Origin: Sophora flavescens
Lineage: Eukaryota; Streptophyta; Magnoliopsida; Fabales; Fabaceae
NCBI GenBank assembly: GCA_030762895.1
Contig: CM061063.1
Span: 70,119,836-70,183,835, forward strand
Reading direction: 5' to 3'
DNA length: 64,000 bases
This document shows, piece by piece, positions 21,760 to 34,034 of the stretch (positions within the stretch are counted from its first letter, which is position 1; each line of letters opens with the position of its first letter). The notes below the pieces were generated by a model. That model did no database searches. It saw nothing but the letters and a program-made list of their open reading frames with translations, and had not been told where the DNA came from. A program made the position numbers and the translations under genes.

Positions 21760-22917
21760 TTGAAGCAATTTGGTGAGGAGGGAAAATGAAAAACTACTAG
21801 AAAAAAAAGGGGCTAAAAACTCAAAAAAGTGCATGAAGCGATTTTGGAGGGAAACAATGCAAAATTGGAGCCTAGACAAAGGACCCACCAAAAGGGGAAA
21901 AAAAACTCTATTGTTCCTACTTCCTACTTTCAAACTTTTATTAATTAATTAAAAAGAACAAATATAAATTATTATAATATAAATTGAAAAAAAACAGCTC
22001 AGACGGATTGACAAAGTTGAATTTTATCATTCAATTATATATATTATCAACAACGACAAAAACTGAATTTAAAATAACTTCTAACTTTTAAATATAAAAT
22101 TGATACATTATAATTTAATTGGTATATATTTTTAGTATAAATTTTTTTATATTGTCAATCAATTAAAAAAATATGATATGATTGACTTTTAAGATAGTTG
22201 GGATAAGAATCAAATATTTTTAATAATATGTTAATTTTTTATTGATTAACCATATAAAAAATCTTTACTTTATTAATACATAATAGTAAAATCCTTATAT
22301 TTTTATAAAAAATATATTTTTATTTTATTTTCAAATATTTTATAATTTATACTATTGGGTGCCTTTAAGTATATAGTTTCGAGTTTAATATTTGAATTTA
22401 TGTCCATAAAAAGACACCATTGATAAGAATTCTTGATTAAACGTCTTATTTTATCTTAAAAAATTAGTCACCTGCCTATGCGAGTATATCCTTAAAAAAA
22501 TATTTTTAACTTATGCAGAAATAAACATTTCGTAGCTTTTTAAATGTGGTTATAGTTCACTTGAAAGTGAAACACTTTCTATTATTAATTTTTTATTTAT
22601 CTATAATCTATAATGTTATAAAGGATTTTTTGGTAAAAAAAAATATTATAAAGGATTTTTTTTTATAAATTGGTCACACTTTGACTACTGTTAAAATGTC
22701 GATATAATTATGTATGAATGTTTCCCTTTTTTAAACATATCTTTTTGCATGATTATACTGAAAAACACTGTTTAAGAATTGAACCTTTTTTTAAAACATA
22801 TCTCAATATAGTTATGAATAAAAAAATTAATATAAAAAAATCCTCCATGAGATTTACTATTTTTTCAAGCATTACAATTTACAAGAGAACCTTTCATAAT
22901 CTACACTTCAGTAACAA
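21760..22917. other. AT-rich intergenic DNA, no gene
   Basis: The small frames (such as 21770-21952 and 22718-22966) are Lys/Phe/Ile-rich by composition and show no domain. AAGGATTTTTT is repeated near 22620 and 22652. Confidence 0.6.
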
Positions 22918-23100
22918 ACTGGATTTGCTCCCGTTAGGAACCCCTCCAGCGTCGCTCCAGTCATAATCCAACGGCTGCTGAGATGTGTGGGGAGAGAGAT
23001 GAAGATGAAGGAGGTGTGAGAGAGGGATCCAAGAGAGGAAACCTACCGCTGGACCGTCCAGCGACAGGAGCGAATCTGAGTCCCTTCCATAAACAGAATA
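22918..23100. repeat. Short imperfect foldback, unit A
   Basis: GGATTTGCTCCCGTTAGG at the left and GGAGCGAATCTGAG at the right are partly complementary. CTCCAGCG and CGCTGGACGG words occur between them. It may be a small MITE relic. Confidence 0.35.
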
Positions 23101-23136
23101 AAATGATAATATAATTCACTCAAACAAACAAACAAA

Positions 23137-23270
23137 ATGAGGTGTAGCTCACTCAATTGAGGTGTCAGACATAAAGTGTGAGTACGCAAGTTCAAATCTC
23201 ACAATACACTTCTTCTATTCTCATTCCTTTCTCCCCTATCCTTACGAGTCATCCCTTAGACAAAAAAAAA
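23137..23270 (+). mobile_element. tRNA-derived SINE-like element, unit A
   Basis: GAGGTGTAGCTCACTCAATTGAGG contains a box-A-like TAGCTCACTCAATTGAG (23145-23161), and AAGTTCAAATCTC (23188-23200) matches box B. A pyrimidine-rich body and an A run follow. The layout matches the tRNA-like head of a SINE. Flanking A-rich sequence prevents a confident target-site duplication call. Present in unit B at 47567-47701. Confidence 0.65.
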
Positions 23271-23380
23271 TCTACTTAATAAATAAAATAAAATTGTCAT
23301 TAAAAAATTAAAAATATAAATTAACATATAAGTTAATTAATAAATAATAATAAATCTCTAATTAAAAATAAAATTGATTT

Positions 23381-23555
23381 GTGCAAATAGGGATGGCAAT
23401 CCGGACCCTACCCGATAGGCACCCGCAAAAATACCCATCATGGATAGGGTAAAAACCCGTTTTATAGGTATGAGTACGGACACGAGTAAATACTCGCAAA
23501 TCTAAGAGGGTATGGGGCGGGTACGGTACCTTGATACCCACCCCGCCCCATACCC

Positions 23556-23588
<33 letters not shown>

Positions 23589-24102
23589 CATTAATACATA
23601 TAATTATATTAGATTAAAATTAGAAACTGAAACTCTACTTCACTATTCTTCTCATCTCAGCCGTTTCAGTTCTGCCCCTTTCTTCTCATCTTCCTTGTTC
23701 ATCTCCAAGACTCCAACCACTATCCCTTCCTCCCTCGTCAGCTCAGGAATTACAACTTGATGAATTTATTGTTTTGGATGCTTATTGTTATTTACTTATT
23801 TTGGATATTTTACATGTTTTTATTTAGTAATACGCAGGTTTGTAATGTTTGATGAATATATTTGAAACATCGATGGATGATTTTTTAATTAAGTTATGAT
23901 CTTTTTGTTATTTATTTCTATTTCTTTGTTAAAGTATGGGTAATGGATATGGGTGTGGGTACTTAAATACTAGAAGATATGGATAAGAGTAACGAGGTTG
24001 CTACCTACGATGGTATGGATCCGGATCTGGATATTTTTTTCAAATGGAAACGGATATTATAATACCTTGCCCAAACCCCATCCTTATAAAAATAGTGCAA
24101 AC
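23381..24102. mobile_element. MITE-like element (GGGATGGCAAT family), unit A
   Basis: Begins AGGGATGGCAATCCGGACCC and has GGGTA/TACCC-rich ends around an (AT)n tract (about 23562-23582), a layout common in plant hAT-type non-autonomous elements. GTGCAAAT (23381-23388) and GTGCAAAC (24095-24102) may be a 7-of-8 target-site duplication. The terminal inverted repeat is weak. Confidence 0.45.
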
Positions 24103-24222
24103 TTGCAAAGGCCTAAAACCTTAAACCAAGGCAATTGGAGAGAGCGGCATCGTTTGTGTCATTCCCCCAACTCTGAAACAACAACAACTCTCTCTTCCAT
24201 CTTCCTTTGTGTCTCTGTTGTT

Positions 24223-24519
24223 ATGTCGCAGGTCACAGCATCAACAGGACAACACAACAACAATGTGGATTTCCACATCCCTGACGACATTCTCTCAGTC
24301 ATACCCACCGACCCTTACCAACAACTCGATCTCGCTCGCAAAATCACTTCTATGGCCATCGCTTCTCGGGTCTCCTCCCTCGAATCCGACTCCTCCCGCC
24401 TCCGCCAGAAGCTTCTCGAGAAAGACCATCTCATCAACGACCTCGAACAATGTGTCTCTGGCATCGTCCATGCCTATCATGAAGCTGAGTCTAGGTTGAA
24501 GACCGCCCTGGATGATAAT
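24223..24519 (+). CDS. At4g15545-like protein, exon 1 only, unit A
   Basis: An ATG opens 99 codons ending exactly at a GTATGT donor (24520). The peptide has DDILSVIPTDPYQQLDLARK, then ITSMAIASRVSSLESDSSRL and a heptad-like coiled coil (RQKLLEKDHLINDLE). This matches the N-terminus of the plant family represented by Arabidopsis At4g15545, whose members are coiled-coil proteins reported to interact with NAI2. The 5' leader is C/T-rich and plausible for a real first exon. The remaining exons are missing: a TIR element begins 60 bp after the donor. This is a truncated gene, though it could still be transcribed. Confidence 0.75.
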
Positions 24520-24579
24520 GTATGTTATCTATATGGGTTTTCTTTTTTGGTTTAAATACCTGCACTTTTGAAAATTTTT

Positions 24580-25530
24580 GGGCTTTGCTATTAACACCTT
24601 ACATATTGCTCTTCATATCTTGCAACAATTTTTAAAATTTTTTCCCCCAAAAATACCCTTGCACATCAATATTCCCTCCCTTTCCCCAACAACCCATCCA
24701 GAAAAAACCATCTCTCTGTGCAGCCAAGGGTTCTGCCTCCACCCCTCAAAGTTCTTCCTCTTCCTTCCTGCTTCCTCAGTTGCACATCTTTCGGTCAGGC
24801 TTTCCGGTTCCGCCTCCACCCCTCAAAGTTCTTCCTCTTCTGGTTAGTTTCTTACAACCTTAACTCTCCTCCTCTTTCTTTTTTTCCCCCCCAAAAATCA
24901 CAACCCCATTTTCTGATTTTGTTAGCCTCCAAATTTTGTATTCCGGATGCGTAATATGGTAGGGAGTCGTCCGGATTTTGCGTTCCGGAGGAGGAAGAAG
25001 ATGATGTTTCGTATATACTGTTTGGATATTCGTTTCCGATAACTACCGGATTTCGTTTTCCGGACACCTTCCGGAATCCTCTTTCTGGTAACATAGTGAA
25101 AGAATCACTCGCAAGCCCAAAAACGATCGAGACTCGCAGCACGGGTCGCTTCGCCATTACTGAAAGTGAAGAGGAAGATGAAGAAGAGGAATTGGTGAGG
25201 GATAATCGCTTGAAATTTGAGTCGGAAGATGAGGAAGATGCAAGTGAATCGGATTCTGATACGGAGACAGATGATGAAGGAGTTGCAGATGAGGAAATGC
25301 CTGATGGGTTGAAAAACCAGAAAAAAAAAATCAATGTTTTCACCAGGAGGGAAGACCAACTTTGAGGGGTGGAGGTTGAACCCTTGGCTATGCAGGGAGA
25401 CGGTTTTTCCGGATGGGTTGTGGGGGAAGGGAGGGAATATCGATGTGCATGGGTATTTTGGGGAAATTATTTTTAAAAAAAGAGTGTTGCAAGATATGAA
25501 GAGCAATAATCAAGGTGTTAATAGCATGAC
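24580..25530 (+). mobile_element. TIR element 2, unit A
   Basis: Same family as the element at 17985-18888: starts GGGCTTTGCTATTAACACC and ends GGTGTTAATAGCATG with ~190-bp inverted arms. It carries an acidic frame at 25096-25365 (VTESEEEDEEEE-like, DSDTETDDE). Compared with element 1 it has an extra ~60 bp near 24990-25050 (GAGGAGGAAGAAGATGATG). It lies in the first intron position of the At4g15545-like gene. Confidence 0.7.
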
Positions 25531-26757
25531 CAAGATCTTTTGTTTTTCGATGGTCGTACTCCTAGCTAGCTTAGCATTTGTTACAAGGTGCTTCCGGTGG
25601 AATTATCGTTGTGGAATTTTGTGATGCAAGTATCATGTAAGGCCCATTACATTTACCTAAGGCACCTATCGTTGATTCGACATCCTGTTCCCATATGGCA
25701 GCATTTATTTGCTTATAAGAACACCCAATACTCTGAATCCTCTAAAGTGCGCAAGATAACATATCACCACCGACACGGAAAGTCGGAAACGGAGGGAGCA
25801 CTGTGTTTGAGAAAGCTGAAAAAAAAAAAGATTATGCTGATCATCGATTTTTGTATAATCGATTATTGTGACGATCGATTATAATCAAAATTAGTTTTTG
25901 TTTGGATCTATTTGCTGAAAAACGATTTTAAAATAATATATTTCGTTTGGGTGATGAAAAAAATCAATTTTACATAATAATGAAAAATCGTTTGAAGTTA
26001 TTTGTTTATAATATTTAATAGGAAAATTGAATAATATTTAATATTTTTATAATCAGATTTATTCACTTTTTACATTTTTTTTTCTTTAACTTATTTTACA
26101 AAATTTGAATGTATAATATTAGAGGCTTCAGAGGGTATATGCTGGGGTATTAAGGGCAGTGGCCAGTGGGTTACACTGGGGATATTGGGGGGTTATACCC
26201 TGGGGAAATGGGGATATAAGCGGCAACAAGCTTCGGATAAGAAAATAATCACTATAAATCATCTAAGAGCATGTTTGGGAAAAATTTTCCCAAATTTAAA
26301 TTTTTTCTCAAACAAATGTTTTTACACTGATCAGTTGTTTTCTGAATAATCATTTATGTTTGGGTTTAAAGCTGAAATGGAAAAAAAAGAAGCTTTTTTA
26401 TACAATTTTAAGCTTTTTTTAAGCATATGTGAAGTAGGACTATTGGATGGAAATTTTCTGAATATTTTGAAAACACATTTTGCCTTTCCCGTAATAACCC
26501 CTCTGTGCTGGTTATGTGGTGCATGCTTGCCATTGTTTCGTGAAGGATAGCACTAGGAGATTTCGATCCATTGAATTAGCTTTTCAATCCACTGATTGTG
26601 AAGTAGTTTTTCAACTTGCGATTTGCTATATATTTGCAAATCTTTGTTTTAATAAGAATCCAATCCATTGAATTAAATATATTGCAAGTTTTTTTCCCAA
26701 CGGTGCAAATCTTTTTCAATTAGTGGATTAAACTCATTTCATTTCAATTGAACTTGG
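25531..26757. repeat. Unit tail X2, end of unit A
   Basis: No gene. It matches X1 (18889-20112) and runs to the tandem junction, where TTGAACTTGGAT joins ATATGGG of the next 3'-UTR copy. It contains the left arm of the foldback (about 25790-25970) and the ATTGGGGGGTTATACCC block. Confidence 0.75.
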
Positions 26758-26854
26758 ATATATGGGAAAAATTGTATTATTGAAAGTGTGAGGTTTTATA
26801 TAAATTAAAGGAGGACTTGTAATAGAACTTTTTTCATAAGATCATGGATTTTTG

Positions 26855-26919
<65 letters not shown>

Positions 26920-26921
26920 TA
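26758..26921 (+). other. Left half of cyclin-T 3'-UTR copy with (ATT)n, unit B
   Basis: Counterpart of 601-764. The ATT tract spans about 26857-26918 and abuts the Helitron CTAG. Confidence 0.8.
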
Positions 26922-26925
26922 CTAG

Positions 26926-28208
26926 CGGCAAGACAGGCACTCACGTGCTCTGCCGGTCGCATTTCTAATCTATTACTCGTCTTTATTGTATAGATTTATC
27001 CAACTTTACAATGTGACGTAATAATATAAACACACATTATATACATCACTATGTTAATAATATCATGTTACAGATAAATGTAAAAATAAATAAGATACAT
27101 ATTCTAATAAAAAACAAATCCAAGGTATCAAATATAATTTAGTAAGCGACTATTATTTGATCTCGACATCTCAAACATTTAGATTTATAAGGAGATTAAG
27201 TATGGATTGATTTTCAGTAGCTTTTTGCATTTCCTGTATTACAAACAAAATAAATTTATAATGTTAATTTTTTTTAGATAAAAAGTAACAAAGTATATAA
27301 ATTTAAAAAAAAAACATTATTTACTTCTAATAGTCGCTTCCCTTGTCACAATTCTCAAAAAAACTTCATACTTTTTATCATCTTTAATGTTTTTTTGTTT
27401 AATAAACTACAAATGAAATAAAAAATGTAAGACTAAAATTTGGAACATTCATTATCATAATTAGTCATAACAAATATAATGTATTATTAAAAGAACATAT
27501 TACATCCTCAAGTAAGACCACTTTTTGTTTCAAATGTATTGAGCTATCACGACTTCTTTTGCTTGGTAATGTAGCTTCAAGTTTCCTAATAATTTTTTAA
27601 AAAAATATAGTATTTTAATAAATTGTGGAAATAATAAAACTTATTATATAGTAAATATGTATATTATCATATCGAATACAATACATAATACATTACCTTT
27701 CTAACATTTGAGCCCACAATTCTCTTTTTACCATGTTCCATAGCTGAGTCTTATCTGCTGTTACTGTGGAACCCCACCCAAAAGAGTATATCTTTAGACG
27801 ACGTACCTGATTATCAAAAGATTAGAATATCGGTTTTTTATACAACGACATAATATGAAGTATTCTAATATAATTTTATAATTCACCTTGTTGTCAACTG
27901 TGCATAAAGATGCAATTGATCGCTAAGCCTTAAATATTTTCCATAGTTTTTGAAAGTCGTGATCATATCATTTTTTTAGTCGAATTGTTAATAGATTGAT
28001 ATGGAAAAATGTTTAAATAAAAGTTGTTCACGTGAACCTACCCGCTTGTCACAGCACATGCCCGAAATATTTGTCATCATCTCTTGCAATAAACGGTAGC
28101 TCTCCTTGAACTCTAGTTCAACTGTACATTTTAAATTTATAAGATGATTTTTGGTTGTTCTGGGTAATATTAGTGTAATGCATTATATGTATAGATGATT
28201 TAATAAAT
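26926..28208 (-). other. Helitron 3' non-coding segment, copy B
   Basis: Counterpart of 798-2051. No gene was recognised, with the same faint exon-like stretches on the minus strand. Confidence 0.35.
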
Positions 28209-28306
28209 TTAAAAATACAATACCAGAGTCTGAGATAACAAAATATCCTTGAAGACAACATTTCTGGTGAAGTGCCCATCTTCCCCTTCAATTTTTCCTT
28301 CTTTTA

Positions 28307-30283
28307 TCAGGATTTTTGTGTCATTTTGAGATACCCTCTTGAAAATGCCACATATAATTGACCATGGCTGAACACATGTCGTGGAAGATAAATCCCAACA
28401 TTGGGAATAGTTTGTCCCCGTGCCTTATTTATAGTTATTGCAAAACTCAGTTTAACAAGAAACTGCTTCCTAACAAGCACAAAGGGAAGTCTCGCGCTCT
28501 CAGTTGTCTTTAGTTTAATCCTGGGCAAGAAAGCCCTCCTTCCAGCATGGTTGTCTGTTATGATTTCTACATCCAACAGATTCATAAATACAACCCGACA
28601 TAGTAATCGTGAACCATTACAGAGGCCAGATTTAGGGTCAATGTTTCGTAACAACATCAGCGGTGCTCCTTTTTTTACCTTCAAAATATGTGGTGGCAAG
28701 CCATCTGGAGCAATGGAATTTAAGTATTCCTGTTGATATGAGTTTCTTGTGTCCCCTTCGACCTCATCAAAAGACAACAAACTTTGCTCTTCACCCGGGA
28801 AATGTTCGATAATAATATCATTTAGTTTCTGAACATCCTCATTTTTTGGTGTTAGTATCACTATTTCCACCATATAAGATGCATCCCAACCATGATCTTC
28901 TAATTTGGGGAATGTTTGTTGTATAAGTATACGTATCAAACTTTCTCCTTCCCATGGAATTGCAATTTGTTGGGGTACCCTCACCATATCATTATCCTTT
29001 GTAGGTTCAACACCATCTCCTATCCGCATAAGATAGTCGGCAAAATCTCGATCTTGTAATGCACGCATGTTTTGGCGTAGATGCAATACCTTTGTATTAG
29101 CCCATAGATGAGATTTAACGATACATGCAGAAATCGTCTGTGCCTTAGTCCCTTTTGGAACAACAGGAAGTACTTGGCGGAAATCCCCTCCCATAATCAT
29201 CACTTTCCCCCCGAATGGAGCATCACAGTCAAGAATATCCTTCAAGGTGCGGTCTAATGCTTCTATAGCATATCTACTTGTCATGGGTGCCTCATCCCAA
29301 ATGATTGCTGTTGTTTCTTTTATTAGCTTCGCGAGATCAGATTGTTTACTTATTGAACAAAAGGACCCTTCTTTTGTATTGATGGGTATTTTAAATCGGG
29401 AATGTGTCGTCCTACCACCGGGTAATAATGTAGCTGCTATACCAGATGAGGCTGTCGCTAAGACAATTTGACCCAAATGTCTTAATTTTCCAATTAATGT
29501 GCGATAAATGAAGGTCTTACCCGTTCCTCCTGACCCATCCACAAAGAAAACTCGACTCTGCTTACGTTGGATAACATCCATAATGGTATTGTAAGCAAAC
29601 AACTGGTCATCATTTAACTTCTCAACGAAACTCAAATCTTCAATAGGAACTTGGACCGATAGCTCTTCCTGTATAACTCTTGGAACAGGATTACCTTCAG
29701 CGGTCTCCAATGATAATTCAGGGAAAGCATAATCTGTGATTTGTTTTCCATGTTGAAGTAACAGGTGATTCAAATCCCTTAATAGCATGTTAGTCAATGA
29801 TGGCCCATTCACAGTGGATGTTGAAGGATAGTCCTCTACCATGTGGGTGTAAAACTCATCCCACAGGCTTCTTACATCAGTTGGTTCACAAAAGACTAAT
29901 ATAGTAGAAAACAATCTCCGTAAAGCATATGGCATTCGTAGACTTGATGCTTCAAGTAAGCATTCGCGAATACTGTTGTCTTGTTCTAAAAAGCCCCATT
30001 GCTCGGCTGCTTTTTGGAATGTGGTGTAGCATGTGTTGTTTACTGTGAGCAAGTAATCCCAACTGGTTGGTCCTCTTATATTAGATAATAATACATGCAA
30101 ATAGAATTTCTCCCTGTTTGAAGGTGACACTGTATAGATTCGTCCAATAACTTTCCTTTGTATTCTTCGTCTGAGCCATTCTTTATTTCCTTTTTTCCAT
30201 AAATAGTGTTCTGGAATCTCCCTGTACAGATAACACCTTGCTTGTGGATCTCTCCGGTTCAGGGCAAAGAATTGTGTGAGCAT
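28307..30283 (-). CDS. Helitron Pif1-type helicase region, copy B
   Basis: A 658-residue frame differing from copy A at a handful of residues, with the same helicase motifs (GSGGTGKT, WDEAPM, GGDFRQVLPV, GQLYVAFSR). It ends at the same premature stop caused by the shared frameshift after AFSRG; the shifted tail runs to 28209. As in copy A it is not translatable from its native start because the Rep exons are broken. Confidence 0.87.
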   Translation of the reverse strand: MLTQFFALNRRDPQARCYLYREIPEHYLWKKGNKEWLRRRIQRKVIGRIYTVSPSNREKFYLHVLLSNIRGPTSWDYLLTVNNTCYTTFQKAAEQWGFLEQDNSIRECLLEASSLRMPYALRRLFSTILVFCEPTDVRSLWDEFYTHMVEDYPSTSTVNGPSLTNMLLRDLNHLLLQHGKQITDYAFPELSLETAEGNPVPRVIQEELSVQVPIEDLSFVEKLNDDQLFAYNTIMDVIQRKQSRVFFVDGSGGTGKTFIYRTLIGKLRHLGQIVLATASSGIAATLLPGGRTTHSRFKIPINTKEGSFCSISKQSDLAKLIKETTAIIWDEAPMTSRYAIEALDRTLKDILDCDAPFGGKVMIMGGDFRQVLPVVPKGTKAQTISACIVKSHLWANTKVLHLRQNMRALQDRDFADYLMRIGDGVEPTKDNDMVRVPQQIAIPWEGESLIRILIQQTFPKLEDHGWDASYMVEIVILTPKNEDVQKLNDIIIEHFPGEEQSLLSFDEVEGDTRNSYQQEYLNSIAPDGLPPHILKVKKGAPLMLLRNIDPKSGLCNGSRLLCRVVFMNLLDVEIITDNHAGRRAFLPRIKLKTTESARLPFVLVRKQFLVKLSFAITINKARGQTIPNVGIYLPRHVFSHGQLYVAFSRGYLKMTQKS

Positions 30284-32507
30284 TGTTATGGAGTTACGCG
30301 CATCATTTAGTACATCGTCGATTCTTTGATTTGTACAGTATCACACTTGATGGTGATTTGGTAGGTGGATTTGTAATCTTTCAACACTTGGATACATTCG
30401 GTACATGGTGAATGAAAATATTCTCCATAACGCCTCTGGAGCACAAATCCATCTTGTATCAATATACTGCTTGACCTCATCCATATGAACCTCCATGGCA
30501 ACTCGATCAGGACCTTTATAGACATATTTATACAGGTACTTGATACTCTTGATACTATTGCACACTTCAACATTTATATGACAGTCATACTTTAACAGCA
30601 ACCATGGGTTATAAGGGACCACCCATCTATTATCTATAGATATATGTCTATTCAAAGTTACTGGACCATCATTCCGTCTTCTATACCGTGGATATGAGTC
30701 AATACCTTGTAGTGTCTCTTGGATGAACTCTTTTGGGAACCCCTTCTTACATTGGCCATCCTTCATACATGGTGATCTTGGATTCAGTCTACCGCACGGT
30801 CCATGAATCATGTGTTTTAGCACTGCGGCATGTAATTGTGGTTCTTCTTCAAATTTTGGTATTTCCTCTCTAACAACGCTATCATATTCTTATGGGTTAC
30901 ATAATTTGTCATTAGGTTCCATGATCAGTAGCATATGCACGTGAGGCAATCCTCATTTTTGGAATTCAGTTACATACATATAACTTTTGACCTTTCCTAA
31001 GACACCTTTTTTAATTAGGTCATGCTTCAATTGCTCGAACTTTGAACGGAAGATTCTTGTCAACAAGTCTGGATGATCTTGTGGAGTTTGAAATGGGCCA
31101 AGTTCAGATGATATTTCAATCCATGAAGGATTGCATGTCATGGTAAGAAAAATATCAGGTTTCCCGTCGTGAAGCACAATAGCCATACCATCTTCATACC
31201 GTTGTGTCATGTCTGACGGCTACCAATAAATGATGAAGGCAATATGGTTCTCCGTTCGATCTTTTCTACAAAGAGTAATAGTACATGTTGATGGTGTTTG
31301 ATGTATTCGACATATATATTTGTATAAATAATTTTGATATATGCTATGAAGAGTACAGAGCAGTTTCTCCCACATGCAAAGCATCTTGCAAGCCTTGATA
31401 CAATTCAGAGCGAATTTTACTTTGGTGAGTTTGGACCCACCTTAACCTTGCTGCTTCGATCTTGACATAGTTGTTTACAACATATTGCTGTTGTAGTCGT
31501 CCCAATTTTAGCAATATGGAATAATCATTGGAATGAATCTACAATCCATGAAACAATTAATGACTAATGAAAATTTATTTTGTGTCAATTATTATATTTT
31601 ATAAATGAAAATATTTTAGAAATTACATTATGTACCTGAAGCATGTAACTGTAATATTCTAGACATGTTATAGGTTGTCCTTCATCATTTGTGGTTTCGC
31701 GGTCCCATCCAAACGTTCCGTAAGGGAATAATAGAGGATATTGTAATGGATCATAAAATCCCGTAGTTTCTTTAACATTTATGAGATTCCCAACATGACT
31801 CATCACGATGATATCCCTTTCGGTTGAGATTGATACCGCGTCTCCACCAACGACAATTGCTGCGACTTGGGATGCAGTTGGCATATTATAATGTGGTTGA
31901 TTAGCATGGCGGTCCTTGATGAGTAGACTACAATCATGTACATCTAGACATTGTGCAAGTTGCCTTAATGCGTGCACATATGGATTGCAACCATGGAGCA
32001 TTTGTTGCAACTTTTGAACAGTATTTTGTTGAAGTTCAGGGTTTTCAAGCATCCTGTTTTGTAACTCATGCTCTGTATCGTAGATGTACGTTTGCAAGAA
32101 TCGTGGTCTTGAACCCTCAGTTGGATAGATTCCTCCTATCTTATGATAAATTGCACCTTGAGCACGAAAACTATATATGCCACGTCCAGTTGCAGCGACA
32201 TTCTCATCAATATGTACACCCATTGAAGTGAATGAGAGCACATGATTGTAACTCCTAATGTGTTGTCTAAAATGTCTTCCTTCGACTGAACTGTCTGAAA
32301 ATATTTCTAGCAACTCTGGAGGTGCATCTACTTGTTCTAACGATATCTTCCCACCAGAGCAGCACATGTCACACGATTCATGATAAAATAATCGTGCATT
32401 GCAATGTGTATATGTGCTTGGGGGTGGCAAACGGGAAGCGGCCATTGTTGAAGTATTAAGAAAATCTCCAGCACTATTATGTTTTGGTCGGAAATAAAAC
32501 TGCAAAT
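30284..32507 (-). pseudogene. Helitron Rep and N region, copy B
   Basis: Same layout as copy A: N-terminal exon, a ~97-bp intron near 31539-31635, a frameshifted segment, the GLPHVH motif preceded by TGA, a further TAA, then YLYKYVYKG. It shares the inactivating lesions of copy A, so inactivation predates the duplication. Near 31356 it also differs from A and C (GAGTACAGAGCAG versus GAGTACCTGTAGCAG), shifting the frame locally. Confidence 0.83.
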
Positions 32508-33762
32508 CTGCGTTTAAAAAAAATACATAACAGTTTTTTAAATGTGCATATTATTTTGTTTTTTTAGTCATATAAGGACAATGTTCTAGATCCATTTTCA
32601 TCAAATTTAGAAATTAAGATCACTGAATTTACATAATAATTTATTTTCAATGTATGAAATTCAATAATATCGTACAAATTACCAAAAATTTATAAATTAA
32701 TATTTCTGAATGTCCATTACTAACCGTGTACATCACTTGTTCCAGCTTCATGGTCATGTGTTCCTTGAAACCACAATAAAGGCAATATTAGGTTCTGCAT
32801 TATTTATTGGTGAAAAAAGAATTATTAAATAACAGAAGGTAATAAAGTTTTTATGTATAGAGACATTCAAAAGTATTAGAAATGCGTACAGACAGACACG
32901 ACAGTTGTAATTAATTAATATATAAAATTTAAATATAAAATATCAAAAGGTACAAACCGTCAAAAATTTAAGTATTAAAATTTCTAAAAGTCCACAACTA
33001 ACCATGTCCACCACTTGTTCCAGCTTCATTGTCATGTGTTCCTTGAAACGGTGTTGAGGCAATAATAAGTTCTACGTTATTTATTGTTAACAAAAATAAT
33101 AATTAAATAACATAAGGTAATCAAACTTTTATGTATAGAGACATTCAAAATGAGAATCAAAGATATCACATTTATTTATTACAAATATAGAAACTTTGTT
33201 GATAATGATAAGTTTTAAGCTTCCAAATTTTATAGATAATTCATTTTTACTTATTTATAATTTAATAAAAGTTATCTATACTAATATATATTTTGTTGGC
33301 AAATTACGATATGTAAGTGTTAATAATTATTTGAAAAGGAATAATAATCAAGTTTTAAAATTTTAATATAAAATACTAAATTCAAAGATGGCATAAAATT
33401 TAAAGTTTATATTTTCTAAATGTCCATCACTAATCATGTCCGCTACTTGTTCTGGCTTCATGGTCATGTGTTCCTCGAAACCTCGTTGAAGCAATATTAG
33501 GATCTGCATGATTTAGTTTTGAAAAAAGAATTATTAAATAACATAAGGTAAGCAAATGATTACATATACGGACATTAAAAAATGAGAATGAGAAATATCA
33601 CATTATTTGACGTGCAAAAATATAAACTTTGGTGATAAGAATAAGTTCTAGGCTAGAACTTTATAGATAAACCATTAATATAAAGTAATATAGTTGCTAA
33701 TTACCTTGATGATTAAATTTAAATAAAATTAATAAACCAATAAATTATTATATACCTTTTCT

Positions 33763-33798
<36 letters not shown>

Positions 33799-33802
33799 AT
33801 AC

Positions 33803-34034
33803 CTGTACTATTTTGTTGATCACTGGTTGATCGTGCAAGACGTCGCATAGTTGTCAATCTCGTTGTTCTTGACTCCATAGCGACTATATTCCTTCCACGT
33901 CTATAATGTTCTCGTCGTCTAGCTGATTGTTCTTGTCGTTGCTATGCGGTCAGTCTCTGTCTTCTGCTTCTTGTAAATTGCCTCCACATCTCTCGTTGAT
34001 GCTCTTGAGATCGTTGATTGTTAATATTTTCCAT
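33803..34034 (-). pseudogene. Helitron RepHel first exon, copy B
   Basis: Same Arg/Gln-rich exon as 7664-7895, with ATG at 34034, the same internal TAG and the same donor. The region 32508-33802 contains the three diverged short exons seen in copy A. Confidence 0.58.
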
